From NCBI GenBank assembly GCA_019636565.1, contig JAHBXG010000025.1, positions 1 to 60,010 on the forward strand: 60,010 bases of DNA, given 5' to 3'. A program made the translations under genes and the position numbers. A model generated the notes under the pieces. It was not told the origin of the DNA, searched no databases, and saw only the letters and a list, made by a program, of their open reading frames with translations. Positions 1-8,130 of this stretch are shown here, in pieces. This DNA comes from Phycisphaeraceae bacterium (GTDB taxonomy: Bacteria > Planctomycetota > Phycisphaerae > Phycisphaerales > UBA1924). The number at the start of each line of letters is the position of its first letter. The stretch's first letter is position 1.

Positions 1-206
1 CGTCCGGTTGGCGCGGCTCGCGCGAAGCGCGGCAATTCCAATCGCGCCAAGGCAACGGGCGACAGGAAACCCAACAGCCATGCCGGCGAATGCCTCCCGA
101 AACGAGAAAGTCACGGGCGCTCGTAACAAATGAAGGCCGCGGTCGGCTCACAAGAGAGATCTGGACCCTAAAAGCCGAACAAAATACGACTTTCTTTCAT
201 TTTGTT
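1..206. other. Left edge, no gene recognised
   Basis: No reading frame here looks like a real protein. The open frame running into the AbiE-like gene from position 90 has no protein-like character before about 279. The last part (about 180-206) turns AT-rich compared with its surroundings and leads into the palindromic operators of the downstream module. I see no tRNA or transposase remnant. Confidence 0.5.
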
Positions 207-280
207 ATTTTCCTTCACAGGAAAATGACATTTATTGAGAAAATTTTCCTGTATTGTGCTATTTTCCTGTACAGGAAAAT
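207..280 (+). promoter_or_regulatory. Paired palindromic operators of AbiE-like module
   Basis: Positions 261-280 read ATTTTCCTGTACAGGAAAAT, a perfect 20-bp palindrome. Positions 207-226 repeat it with only the two left-centre bases changed. Half-sites follow the same word: ATTTTCCTGTA at 243-253 and AGGAAAAT at 291-298. Each right arm runs directly into an in-frame ATG (225, 279, 297), so bound protein would cover promoter and start region. AbiE antitoxins are known to autoregulate by binding inverted repeats upstream of the operon, so autoregulation is the natural reading. A weak promoter candidate (TTGAGA at 235-240, TATTTT at 260-265, 19-bp spacer) would lie inside the operator region. 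Confidence 0.75.
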
Positions 281-296
281 GACGACTTCTAGGAAA

Positions 297-1391
297 ATGA
301 AACCGTCACTGACGCCAACCGAAGCCTCGATTCCAGCGATCATTCAATCGCTCGGGCCAATCTTTGGCCCGCAGGTCGGCATCGATTTTCGCATCAGGGA
401 TCTCGAGCCGCGAGCTGAGACAAGGGGGCCCGACTATTTGATTCGGGTTCGGTGGCAAGATTCCCAATTCGATTTTGCGGCGGAAGCAAAGACAGACAAC
501 ACGCCGCGGGTGGTGGACGACGCCGTGCGGCTGGCGCGCCGGTGGAGCGCCCGCAGCGGCAACCTGCCGATGGTGATCGTGCCGTATCTGGGCGAGAAGC
601 GGATCGATCGGCTTGAACAGGAACTGGTGTCGGGCATCGACCTTTGCGGCAACGGGATCATCGTTGTGCCGGGGAAGATGCTGCTTCGCGCGACAGGCAA
701 ACCGAATCGATTCCCGGAAAGACGGAGCGAGAACTTTGCTTACAAGGGCAAGGCATCGCTGGTGCCGCGGGTGTTTTTCAGGCGTCAGTCCTTCCAATCG
801 GTGAACGAGGTGCTGGCGGAGATCCGTCAAGCCGGCGCCGAGATCTCGCTTCCGACGGTTTCCAAGTCGCTGGCGGCACTCGCCTCGGACTTGATGATCG
901 AGCGCGAAGACGGGCGCATCTCGCTGCTCATGGCCGAGGCGCTGCTCGGTCGCCTGGCGGAGTATTACACGCCGCCGCAGATGCGTCGCACGATGCGGGT
1001 GAAGTTTGCGGGGACCGAGCAGCAGGTGGCGGAGCGAGTGGGCGACGCGGCCGGGCTGCGCCTCGTGCGCGCGGGTGCATCATCGATTGAAAAATACACC
1101 GCGGGGCTTCGCGCGGACTACCCGGTTTTCTATACCAACGACATGGAGAGGCTCGCACGCGCGATCGGCGATCTCTGGACACCGACGGACCGGTTCTTTG
1201 ATGCGACCATCATGGAGACGCCCGATGACTTTGCGTTCTTCGATGCGAGGCAGAAACCCGGGGGATTGCCGGAGGCGCCGGCGCTGGAAGTTTTTCTGCA
1301 GCTCGCGTCCGGTCATGAACGCCGCGACCTGGCGCTCGCGGAGGATGTGCGAAAGAGAATTCTGAATGATCTTGCGAAGCGGGGGGACTGA
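297..1391 (+). CDS. AbiEi-like antitoxin / DNA-binding protein
   Basis: About 364 residues with three parts. Residues 1-130 resemble a restriction-endonuclease-like fold with D46, E63 and K65 spaced as in a PD-(D/E)xK site, followed by a GIDLCGNGIIVV segment of a kind often seen in AbiEi-like proteins. Residues about 165-215 read as a winged helix (SLPTVSKSLAALASDLMI). The C-terminal third is uncharacterised. It directly precedes a nucleotidyltransferase with no gap, the gene order of type IV (AbiE) toxin-antitoxin systems, so it is probably the antitoxin and autoregulator. The start is uncertain: ATG 225, 279 and 297 are all in frame and all overlap the palindromes. I prefer 297, where protein-like sequence begins. 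The nuclease-like residues are an inference from spacing only. Confidence 0.62.
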   Translation: MKPSLTPTEASIPAIIQSLGPIFGPQVGIDFRIRDLEPRAETRGPDYLIRVRWQDSQFDFAAEAKTDNTPRVVDDAVRLARRWSARSGNLPMVIVPYLGEKRIDRLEQELVSGIDLCGNGIIVVPGKMLLRATGKPNRFPERRSENFAYKGKASLVPRVFFRRQSFQSVNEVLAEIRQAGAEISLPTVSKSLAALASDLMIEREDGRISLLMAEALLGRLAEYYTPPQMRRTMRVKFAGTEQQVAERVGDAAGLRLVRAGASSIEKYTAGLRADYPVFYTNDMERLARAIGDLWTPTDRFFDATIMETPDDFAFFDARQKPGGLPEAPALEVFLQLASGHERRDLALAEDVRKRILNDLAKRGD

Positions 1392-2261
1392 GTGCAACCG
1401 CTGATTTCGACGATTCTCGATCTCGATCACGCGCTCGGCGGGAATGCGCGGCTCATCATCGGAGGGGGGCTTGGGCTCTATCTCAAGCAGCAGCATCTTC
1501 AGGCGTCAGGAACGCGCACCCTGCTTGAGATGCGGAGGCTTCCGGCGGCACGCGCGACCAAGGACATCGATCTGTTTCTGCGGGCGGATGTGGTTGCCCA
1601 GGCCTCCCGATTCGAGAGGGTGCGAGAGGCGCTTGGTTCGCTGGCATTCAGGCCCGTGGAAGCGGCCAAGTACGTGGCGTTTCACAAGACTCTGGCGGGC
1701 GTGGAGATCGTGATCGACATCATGACGGGGCCCGCGGCGGAGCGCACCGAAGGTATTCGCATTGATGGCGAGCGGGCGCGGCCGCGGGAGCAGAACCCGA
1801 AGATCGAGTTGCACGCCAGATATACGCCGGATGCGTTGGGAATCGAAAGGCATGCGGCGGCATTTCCGATCGCGGGAATCCGTGCCAGCGATGCGCGATC
1901 GAGTTCGTGCGTCATCCTGATCCCGTGTTCGTTCACCTACGCGCTCATGAAGCTTGGGGCCTTGGACGACCGAATGGATGATCGGAACAAGAATGAAGGG
2001 CGCCATCACGCGATGGACCTCTATCGCGTGGTTGGTCTCCAGACCGAAACTGAAGTTGAAGTCGCGAAGCGCCTTGCCAGAGAGTTCCAAAGCGACCCCC
2101 AACTCGCAACCGGAATCGAGAGAGTCGAACGGCTTTTCGCGGATGCGAACAGCCCCGGAAGCTTGCGTCTGCGTGAGTATCGGCGTGACAATCCATCCGT
2201 TCCATCGATCGATCTGGATTGGTTTGTGCCGGAACTGCGGCGTCTGTTGACGGGTTCGTAA
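1392..2261 (+). CDS. AbiEii-like nucleotidyltransferase
   Basis: A 289-residue protein with the nucleotidyltransferase signature: a glycine-rich GGGLGLYL segment at residues 24-31, then TKDIDLF with acidic D58 and D60, and a further acidic strand EIVIDI (about 105-110). This is the arrangement of AbiEii/AbiGii toxins and related minimal nucleotidyltransferases. The GTG start lies immediately after the TGA of the preceding gene, so the two are almost certainly co-transcribed and coupled. In characterised AbiE systems the enzyme is the toxin and the first gene encodes the antitoxin. Whether this pair acts in phage defence or plasmid maintenance cannot be told from sequence. The next gene is on the other strand. 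Confidence 0.72.
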   Translation: MQPLISTILDLDHALGGNARLIIGGGLGLYLKQQHLQASGTRTLLEMRRLPAARATKDIDLFLRADVVAQASRFERVREALGSLAFRPVEAAKYVAFHKTLAGVEIVIDIMTGPAAERTEGIRIDGERARPREQNPKIELHARYTPDALGIERHAAAFPIAGIRASDARSSSCVILIPCSFTYALMKLGALDDRMDDRNKNEGRHHAMDLYRVVGLQTETEVEVAKRLAREFQSDPQLATGIERVERLFADANSPGSLRLREYRRDNPSVPSIDLDWFVPELRRLLTGS

Positions 2262-2408
2262 GCTCTGGCTCTGTGCGATTGTCCAGCAAGGCGCGAACGG
2301 GTCGGGCATCCATCTTCGCAAGTGTCCGCGGTGTCAGGGGGACAGCCGAGTTGCAGTGGGTGGGAGTGCGCCTGACGGTTGGAAAGTGGACCGGCACGCC
2401 GCCCGCGC

Positions 2409-2885
2409 TTACTCCCCGCCGTACTTCGCCTTCATGAAGGCGTGGCGTGCCTTGGCGACCTCGTCGAAGGTGAGTGCGCCTGCCGCGGGCTTTTTGCGGA
2501 ACGCCAGAATCCCCGAGCCCATTGGCGTGTGGTTCTTTGCATCCATCACGAACCACGCTTGCTTGGCGTCGATCCAGCCTGTGCCGTTGAAATCCTGGAC
2601 GTAGCACCCGTGGGAGGTGCCTCCTTCGTTTTCGCGATCGGCGTCGAGCATGCAGCCGAGATCGTCGTAGAGGAAGGTGCGGGGGCGGGCGTTCTGCATC
2701 ACCACGCGGGCTGCGGCGAATCCAACATCCTCGATCGTCATGCCGCAGGAGGCGCATTGATCGATTCCTCTTTGGATCGAGCCGATTTCTGCGGGGCGGA
2801 AGAGTGCGAGCGATGCGAAGCAGATGGCAGCAGCAACGAAGAAGGCCATGCCGGTCAGGCGATTGGGATGGTTTGATTGCGTCAT
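2409..2885 (-). CDS. NosL-like membrane-anchored copper-site protein
   Basis: A 158-residue protein with one N-terminal membrane segment (residues about 11-29) and a short external domain. The domain opens with CASCGM (C44, C47, M49), the metal-binding motif of NosL-family proteins, and has later cysteines in DDLGCML and HGCYVQDF. NosL delivers copper to nitrous oxide reductase, but NosL-like proteins also occur without it. No nosZ, nosD, nosF or nosY gene is in this window, so the partner is unknown. The anchor is an uncleaved-type helix rather than a clear lipobox. It lies downstream of the FIST gene on the same strand, separated by 113 nt that hold a strong hairpin, so co-transcription is doubtful. 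Confidence 0.78.
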   Translation of the reverse strand: MTQSNHPNRLTGMAFFVAAAICFASLALFRPAEIGSIQRGIDQCASCGMTIEDVGFAAARVVMQNARPRTFLYDDLGCMLDADRENEGGTSHGCYVQDFNGTGWIDAKQAWFVMDAKNHTPMGSGILAFRKKPAAGALTFDEVAKARHAFMKAKYGGE

Positions 2886-2933
2886 ACGAAGAAACCCCCT
2901 CCGTCATCGCTCCGCAAAGCCTGCGCGATGCCA

Positions 2934-2958
2934 CCTCCCCCGTTGGCAACGGGGGAGG
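2934..2958. repeat. Perfect 11-bp-stem hairpin
   Basis: CCTCCCCCGTT (2934-2944) pairs perfectly with AACGGGGGAGG (2948-2958) around a GGC loop. There is no T-run on either side, so it is not a classical intrinsic terminator. It lies between the FIST and NosL-like genes. It may be a dispersed hairpin repeat or an mRNA-stabilising element. Confidence 0.7.
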
Positions 2959-2998
2959 ACCAAGGCGAAGCGAAGGCAACGTGAATACGGAGTTCGCA

Positions 2999-4312
2999 TC
3001 AGGGCTTTGAGCGGAAGAGTGTCAGGCACGCGCTGTTGCCATGGAGGTATGAATCGGCCCCGACCGGTGCGATCTCGCCCGATGCGAAGAAGCCCGCGAG
3101 CGGAAAACTCCCGCCCGCCGGAAGAAACGACGGCGTGATCATCGAGCCCGGCTTGGCGAGTTGCTCGCCCGCCGTCACCTGGCCGAATGCGCGGCAGATG
3201 GCTCCGGCATCGTGGTTCTTCTCCTGGAACAGGCGCGTGCCGCGTCCGTTGCAGGTGACCAGGAGGCCGCCTGCCGGGCGCTCGTGCAGGCGCTGGCCGT
3301 CGAGCAGGAGCGAGAGATCCTGTGCCGCGGTGTCGGCATCGCGGACGTGGAACTGCACGGTCTGGCCGGGGCGAACGAAGTCGGCGACGGCGATCGAGCC
3401 CGAGGCGGGGTCTTCGCCCACTACGGCGCGGATGAGGAAGTCGTCGCGACCGAAGCGGTCTTTGTATTCGTTGATGACGCGCCCGAGGAACAAGCCGCCC
3501 GAGAGCGCGCCGCGGTCGCCCGGGTCCATGTCGTTCACCACTTCGCGCATGACTTCGCGCGCCGGTTTGCCGCCGAGCTGCATGATCAGGTTGTTTTTGG
3601 CGCGGGTGATCACCAGCGGCTGGCCCACGGCGCGGCAGCCCTGGCTGACGATGGTGTCCACCTTCAGATTTCCCGAGAGCGTGACCCCCACGGCGCCGAA
3701 CCGCGCGACTTTGCCATCGAGAAAGAGCGCGTTGCCGCCGGGGGCGCGAGCGGCGGATGCGAGGCCGCCGATGATCTTTCCGATCGGCTTGCCATTTGAA
3801 TCCATGCGGCGTGCTTTGTTGAGCGCGGGCAGCAATTGCAACACCGGGATGCTGAACGGATCGGCGAAGACGAGCGTTGCCGCGCTGTCGTCGGATGCGC
3901 CCACGCCGCCGGCGAGCACGGCGACGTGTTCTTTTTCCTTGGCATCGAGTGGCGGAAACGAATCGGACGTGAACGCGCTCAAACGCACTTCTGGAAGAGA
4001 GAGCGCCAGCACAGCCACGCCGGGCGATCGCTCCAACTCAACAGCTCCGCCCAGAACCGATTCGGCCGAGACCCCGAGGCAGTGGACCGGCCGCAGGAAC
4101 CCGCGGACATCTCGCGAGATCGCCTCGGCCTGCTCGGTGTGGTGAGACGAGAAAAACACCAGCGCCAGGTCGCAGGGGCGGCCCGCCAACTGCGCCAGGC
4201 AATCCTCGGCGGCGGCTCGTACGGCCAGGCCTGTTTCGGGCTGCGCAGACAAAGCCGCGGCAACCGCCGGCCCCAGCACGACACCCGGCACAGGCTTGGA
4301 TTTCGCAGGCAT
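2999..4312 (-). CDS. FIST domain sensor protein
   Basis: About 437 residues with an N-terminal FIST domain (residues about 15-215, including a CDLALVFFSSHH strand) and a FIST_C domain (about 220-390, with GDRGALSGGLFLGRV and DDFLIRAVVGEDP). FIST proteins are cytoplasmic sensory modules thought to bind small ligands such as amino acids, often feeding signal-transduction pathways. There is no signal peptide and no output domain here, so it would act through a partner. The frame is open further upstream to 4381, but the first 23 residues look like intergenic translation. The ATG at 4312 begins recognisable sequence. No clear ribosome binding site precedes either start. The RRM gene is divergent from it. 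Confidence 0.85.
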   Translation of the reverse strand: MPAKSKPVPGVVLGPAVAAALSAQPETGLAVRAAAEDCLAQLAGRPCDLALVFFSSHHTEQAEAISRDVRGFLRPVHCLGVSAESVLGGAVELERSPGVAVLALSLPEVRLSAFTSDSFPPLDAKEKEHVAVLAGGVGASDDSAATLVFADPFSIPVLQLLPALNKARRMDSNGKPIGKIIGGLASAARAPGGNALFLDGKVARFGAVGVTLSGNLKVDTIVSQGCRAVGQPLVITRAKNNLIMQLGGKPAREVMREVVNDMDPGDRGALSGGLFLGRVINEYKDRFGRDDFLIRAVVGEDPASGSIAVADFVRPGQTVQFHVRDADTAAQDLSLLLDGQRLHERPAGGLLVTCNGRGTRLFQEKNHDAGAICRAFGQVTAGEQLAKPGSMITPSFLPAGGSFPLAGFFASGEIAPVGADSYLHGNSACLTLFRSKP

Positions 4313-4529
4313 TCCGCGAAGGCTAGGGTCGGGGCTGCGGCCCTCGGCGGCGGTTTTGCGACGACCCGGCCCGACCGGCAATTATCCGATTCCCGGCTAT
4401 ACTTTTGGCGGATTGCACCCGTCTGACTGTCGGATGTGGGTGGTCTTGGGACCGTTTCGGATTCTGCTTGAGCGCCGAGTGGGTTTCATCGTTCCGGGTT
4501 GGATGCTCAGGCAAGATGCGAGAAACGGT

Positions 4530-4934
4530 ATGAGGATTTACGTCGGCAATCTGCCCTTCAGCTGCACCGAAGACGAGCTGCGCAACCACTTCAGCACTTT
4601 CGGAGCCGTGACGTCGGCCGCGATCGTGATCGATCGCGAAACCGGACGCCCGCGCGGCTTCGGTTTCGTTGAAATGGCCAACGACGAAGAAGCCCGCAAA
4701 GCGATCGCCGCCAGCAACGGCCAGCAGTTCGGCGGCCGTCCGCTAGTCGTCAACGAAGCCAAGCCCCGCGAAGCCAACGCCGGAGGCGGCCGAGGTGGAT
4801 TTGGTGGAGGCGGGCGGGGTGGATTTGGTGGGGGCGGAGGAGGCGGGCGCGGTGGATACGGAGGTGGAGGTGGGCGAGGTGGGGATCGAGGCGGGCGCGG
4901 TGGGGATCGGGGTGGAGATGGGGGCGGGTGGTAA
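4530..4934 (+). CDS. Glycine-rich RRM RNA-binding protein
   Basis: A 134-residue protein made of one RNA recognition motif (residues 2-80) and a Gly/Arg-rich tail (about 83-134, RGGFGGGG-type repeats). RNP2 is IYVGNL (3-8) and RNP1 is RGFGFVEM (42-49), with the aromatic residues needed for RNA stacking present. Bacterial members resemble plant and cyanobacterial glycine-rich RRM proteins, which are often cold-induced. Cold regulation here is only a family-based guess. The frame is open from 4296, but the RRM begins exactly at the ATG at 4530, leaving a long possible 5' leader after 4382. The gene ends before a clear terminator at 4981-5017. Confidence 0.93.
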   Translation: MRIYVGNLPFSCTEDELRNHFSTFGAVTSAAIVIDRETGRPRGFGFVEMANDEEARKAIAASNGQQFGGRPLVVNEAKPREANAGGGRGGFGGGGRGGFGGGGGGGRGGYGGGGGRGGDRGGRGGDRGGDGGGW

Positions 4935-4980
4935 GACCTGATTTTGAGTCGGTCGCGCTTTGCGCACTTTTATGAATTGA

Positions 4981-5017
4981 AAAGGACCCGAGCAGAGGCT
5001 TGGGTCCTTTCTTTTTT
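4981..5017 (+). terminator. Intrinsic terminator of RRM gene
   Basis: AAAGGACCC (4981-4989) pairs with GGGTCCTTT (5002-5010) and is followed by CTTTTTT. This is a canonical rho-independent terminator 46 bases after the RRM stop codon. Confidence 0.92.
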
Positions 5018-5161
5018 GGGAACGCGCGGTTGGGTTCTTTGTGCGCGAACGGCTTGCATGCACCGGCACCAAGGGGCTTGCGCCGACATCTTCGCAATCC
5101 TGTTTTTACGGGTCGAAGTTTGGGTCGAGTTCGGCCGATAACAAGTTGGGAGAGTTTTCCA

Positions 5162-6793
5162 ATGCCAACGACGGCCACAAACCGCCAGAATTCATCCGCC
5201 ACCCCCGCCACCCCCACCCCTGCCATTCTGGTGGGGACTGCGCAGACGTTGAGTCTGCTGGTGGATCAGTTGCGGCTCGTGCCGGGCGCGCCAAGCGCGG
5301 TGGCGTTTGTGGATGTGGATTCGCCGAATGCGATTGCGGAGTTGGGGAAAGCGGCCCGCGAAGCGGGGGCGAAGCTGGCGATCATTTCGCTGCCTTCGGC
5401 GATGACGAAGCAGATGGAAGCGGCACGGGGCGCGGTTCGCGCGGCGGGGTTGCAGGAGCGGATTGTGCCGCCGCTGATGGAATTGCTCGAGAACGCGCCG
5501 GCGCGGACGGACATGACGTTTGTCAAAAGCCGGCGCGAGATCGATGTGACGGACTTGATCGGGCGGACGCCGTACGGAGTGGATCGGCGTGCGGTGGCGG
5601 GCGTGCTCGAGGGCGCGCGGGTGTTGATCACGGGCGCGGGCGGGTCGATCGGGTCGGAGATCGCGCGGATCGCGGCGACGTTTCGGCCGGGCTGCCTGAT
5701 GCTGATGGAGCGGAGCGAGAATGCGCTCTTTGAGATTGATCGGCAGATTGCACGGAAGTTTCCGGATGTGAAGCGGCGGGCGCTGCTTCATGACATCGCG
5801 GATGCGGATGCGACGATGCGGCATGTGCTGGAGTTGAAGCCGGATGTGGTGTTCCATGCCGCGGCACATAAGCACGTTCCTTTGATGGAAGACCACCCGG
5901 CGCATGCGCTGACGAATAATTTGTTCGGCACCAAGAGCGTCGCGGACGCGGCGCTGGCGAGCGGGGCGAAGCGGTTCGTGCTGATCAGCAGCGACAAGGC
6001 GGTGAACCCGACGAGCGTGATGGGTGCGACGAAGAGACTGGCGGAGATGTACACGCAGGGGTTGCACCGGCAGGCCCGCGCCGGCACGCGCGGCACGAAG
6101 TGGGAATCCACGAGTTTCAGCATGGTGCGGTTCGGCAATGTGCTGGGGAGCGCGTGCAGCGTGCTGCCGATCTGGAGCACGCAGATCGCGGAGGGCGGAC
6201 CGATCACAGTGACAGATCCGCGGATGACGCGGTATTTCATGACGATCCACGAGGCGGCGATGCTGGTGATTCAGTCTGCTGCGATCGAGCCGGGGCCGGA
6301 TGCGGCGGTGTTTGTGCTGGATATGGGCGACCCGGTGAAGATCATGGATCTGGCGATGCGGTTTGTGCGGGCGCACGGATTTGAGCCTGTAGTGCGAGAG
6401 AAACTGAATTCTGGCAGCTCTTTGAGCAACCAGCACAGCTCTCCCTTCCCCCAACCCCTCCCCCCCACCCTCTCAGGGAAGGGGCTTCAGAGCGCGGACA
6501 GCGGGCTGCCTTTGATGGAAGTTGCGGTGACGGGGAAGAGGCCGGGGGAGAAGCTATATGAAGAGTTGTGTTATGCCGCGGAGCAGTTGAGGGAAACGCC
6601 GTTCCCGGGAATTAACGCCTGGGCGGGGGAGCTGCGGAGCGATTTCAATCTGCCGGCGATGATGGCGGAGCTTGGGGCGGCGCGGCAAATGGTGGAGAAG
6701 GAAGCGGTCGTGCGGGCGATCAGGAAGCACGTGCCGGAGATGAGGGCTTCCGAGATTGAGGCACGGCCGGTGGCGCTTGAACGCGCGGCGTGA
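5162..6793 (+). CDS. Nucleotide-sugar 4,6-dehydratase/epimerase (CapD-like)
   Basis: A soluble 543-residue member of the polysaccharide-biosynthesis SDR family (CapD/FlaA1 type), which converts UDP-GlcNAc-type sugars for capsule, O-antigen or glycan synthesis. The N-terminal 130 residues form a Rossmann-like domain. NAD binding is shown by TGAGGSIGSE, and the catalytic region by AAAHKHVPLMEDHP and SSDKAVNPTSVMGATKR. The C-terminal part has the TGKRPGEKLYEEL signature. The membrane helices of the long CapD form are absent. The ATG at 5162 follows a GGGAG site and matches the family start. Roughly 40 residues between about 415 and 455 are an in-frame low-complexity insertion (see the repeat at 6439-6490). 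No other glycan genes are adjacent. Confidence 0.9.
   Translation: MPTTATNRQNSSATPATPTPAILVGTAQTLSLLVDQLRLVPGAPSAVAFVDVDSPNAIAELGKAAREAGAKLAIISLPSAMTKQMEAARGAVRAAGLQERIVPPLMELLENAPARTDMTFVKSRREIDVTDLIGRTPYGVDRRAVAGVLEGARVLITGAGGSIGSEIARIAATFRPGCLMLMERSENALFEIDRQIARKFPDVKRRALLHDIADADATMRHVLELKPDVVFHAAAHKHVPLMEDHPAHALTNNLFGTKSVADAALASGAKRFVLISSDKAVNPTSVMGATKRLAEMYTQGLHRQARAGTRGTKWESTSFSMVRFGNVLGSACSVLPIWSTQIAEGGPITVTDPRMTRYFMTIHEAAMLVIQSAAIEPGPDAAVFVLDMGDPVKIMDLAMRFVRAHGFEPVVREKLNSGSSLSNQHSSPFPQPLPPTLSGKGLQSADSGLPLMEVAVTGKRPGEKLYEELCYAAEQLRETPFPGINAWAGELRSDFNLPAMMAELGAARQMVEKEAVVRAIRKHVPEMRASEIEARPVALERAA
6439..6490 (+). repeat. C-rich hairpin repeat inserted in frame
   Basis: A pyrimidine-rich block inside the dehydratase gene, with CCCTTCCC (6443-6450) complementary to GGGAAGGG (6476-6483). 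It encodes a proline-rich segment (FPQPLPPTLSGKG) that interrupts the region between the catalytic and C-terminal signatures. It looks like a dispersed intergenic-type repeat captured without breaking the frame. Confidence 0.7.
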
Positions 6794-6805
6794 AGGCGAA
6801 GAGGC

Positions 6806-6836
6806 AGCATCACAGAGTCGCAGAGGCGCAGAGAAG
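6806..6836 (+). repeat. CACAGAG/GCAGAG-type purine repeat
   Basis: Imperfect repeats of CACAGAG, CGCAGAG and GCGCAGAG follow the dehydratase stop codon. The same word family recurs at about 8598-8635 and a related GCGGAG version at 8651-8697 and 10319-10365. Confidence 0.6.
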
Positions 6837-6897
6837 ACCTTTTGGAGTGCGGATTCGTTTCTGCCGCTGAGGGAACTCAAATTCCAGCGGATTACGG

Positions 6898-6926
6898 TTG
6901 ACACTTCCCAGAACTTAGTGTATACT
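6898..6926 (+). promoter_or_regulatory. Near-consensus promoter for a leaderless mRNA
   Basis: TTGACA (6898-6903), a 17-bp spacer and TATACT (6921-6926) form a near-perfect sigma70-type promoter. The expected start point, about seven bases beyond the -10 box, falls on the ATG at 6932-6934, so the M28 peptidase mRNA should be leaderless. The -10 box sits inside TTAGTGTATACTAA, an inverted repeat with arms TTAGT/ACTAA that could be an operator. Confidence 0.85.
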
Positions 6927-6931
6927 AACTC

Positions 6932-8014
6932 ATGAAGTTGAGCCGATTTGGCTCGGTTTTCAAGGGCTTTTGGGCGGGAGTGGTCAGTATCGCCGGGCTT
7001 TGGGTGATAGGCGGGTTTGCCGGGTGTGTGCTGATGCCGGGGGATCGGACGCGGGGGGTAGTAGAGGTTGAGAAAGGGGATGTGCCGCGGGCGGAGAGGC
7101 TGAGGCGGGATGTGGAGCGGCTCGCGGGCGAGATCGGTGAGCGGTCGCTGATGGTGGAGCGGAACGGGCGGCCGTCGCTTTATGACGCGGAGGATTGTCT
7201 CGCGCTGTCGCTCGCGAAGATGGGGTTTGTTGCGCGCTGGCAGACCTTTGCCGCGGCGTGTCCGGACGGTGTGACGCGGGAGGCGAGCAACCTTGAGGTT
7301 GAGATCGCGGGCTCAACAAGGGCGGAAGAGATCATCGTGGTCGGTGCGCACTACGACACGGTGCATGTCGATGACATGGTGCACGGGAAGGTGCGCACGC
7401 CCGGCGCGGACGACAACGCGAGCGGGTGTGCGGCGCTGCTCGAGATCGCGCGCGGGTTTGCGGCACGCCGCGCGCGAGGAGAGCAGCCGGGGCGGACGGT
7501 GCGGCTGGTGTTCTTTGCGAATGAGGAGCCGCCGTTTTTCTGGACGGATCAGATGGGGAGCCTGGTGTATGCGCGGGCGTGCAAGGAACGCGGCGAGAAG
7601 ATCGCCGGGATGATCAGTCTCGAAACGATCGGGATGTTCAGCGACGAGCTGGGATCGCAGGGGAAGCCGGCTCTCATGGGGAATGTCGTGCCCGACCGGG
7701 GTGACTTCATCGCGTTTGTCGGTATGTCGAGCGCGGAAGGATTTGTGCGCGCGTGCGTGGAGGCGTTTCGGGCGGGGAGTTCGTTCCCGTGCGAGGGCGC
7801 GGCGCTTCCGATGGCTGTGCCGCGGGTGGGGAGCAGCGATCACTGGAGTTTCTGGAAGCAGGGATACCCGGCGGTGATGGTGACGGATACGGCGAAGTAT
7901 CGGAACAGGAACTATCACAAGGAGACGGATTCGCCGGAGACGCTGAACTATGAAAAGATGGCGGAGGTGGTGAAAGGGTTGGAAGAGGTCGTGAAGGCAC
8001 TTGCAGAAAAGTGA
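6932..8014 (+). CDS. Secreted M28-family zinc aminopeptidase
   Basis: A 360-residue metallopeptidase. The N-terminus has a membrane/signal segment ending in GGFAGC, a plausible lipobox, so the enzyme is probably a lipoprotein facing the periplasm or cell surface. Zinc-site motifs of family M28 are present in order: GAHYDT (H about 140), PGADDNASG, FFANEEPP with the catalytic and bridging Glu, ETIG, and a late SSDHWSFW histidine. Family members remove N-terminal amino acids from peptides using two zinc ions. No Shine-Dalgarno site precedes the ATG; a strong promoter places the transcription start on it. The following DUF1801 gene is separated by more than 100 nt. Confidence 0.88.
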   Translation: MKLSRFGSVFKGFWAGVVSIAGLWVIGGFAGCVLMPGDRTRGVVEVEKGDVPRAERLRRDVERLAGEIGERSLMVERNGRPSLYDAEDCLALSLAKMGFVARWQTFAAACPDGVTREASNLEVEIAGSTRAEEIIVVGAHYDTVHVDDMVHGKVRTPGADDNASGCAALLEIARGFAARRARGEQPGRTVRLVFFANEEPPFFWTDQMGSLVYARACKERGEKIAGMISLETIGMFSDELGSQGKPALMGNVVPDRGDFIAFVGMSSAEGFVRACVEAFRAGSSFPCEGAALPMAVPRVGSSDHWSFWKQGYPAVMVTDTAKYRNRNYHKETDSPETLNYEKMAEVVKGLEEVVKALAEK

Positions 8015-8130
8015 GCTGGGCAGAGTTTGGCGACGTGGTGTGATTGGAGGATCCGAGCAGGTATTCGGCCTGCGGGGGTGCCCTCGCTTGCGGATCGGGC
8101 TTTTCAGGGATCGGCAAGCTTGTAATCGTT

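Noticed and set aside
1945..2979. 344-residue minus-strand open frame covering the NosL-like gene
   Set aside because: The NosL-like frame has a recognisable metal motif. The other frame is Arg-rich and crosses two genes.
8044..8130. Upstream start for the DUF1801 protein
   Set aside because: The first 29 residues of the longer frame do not resemble the family and the conserved sequence begins at 8131-8146.
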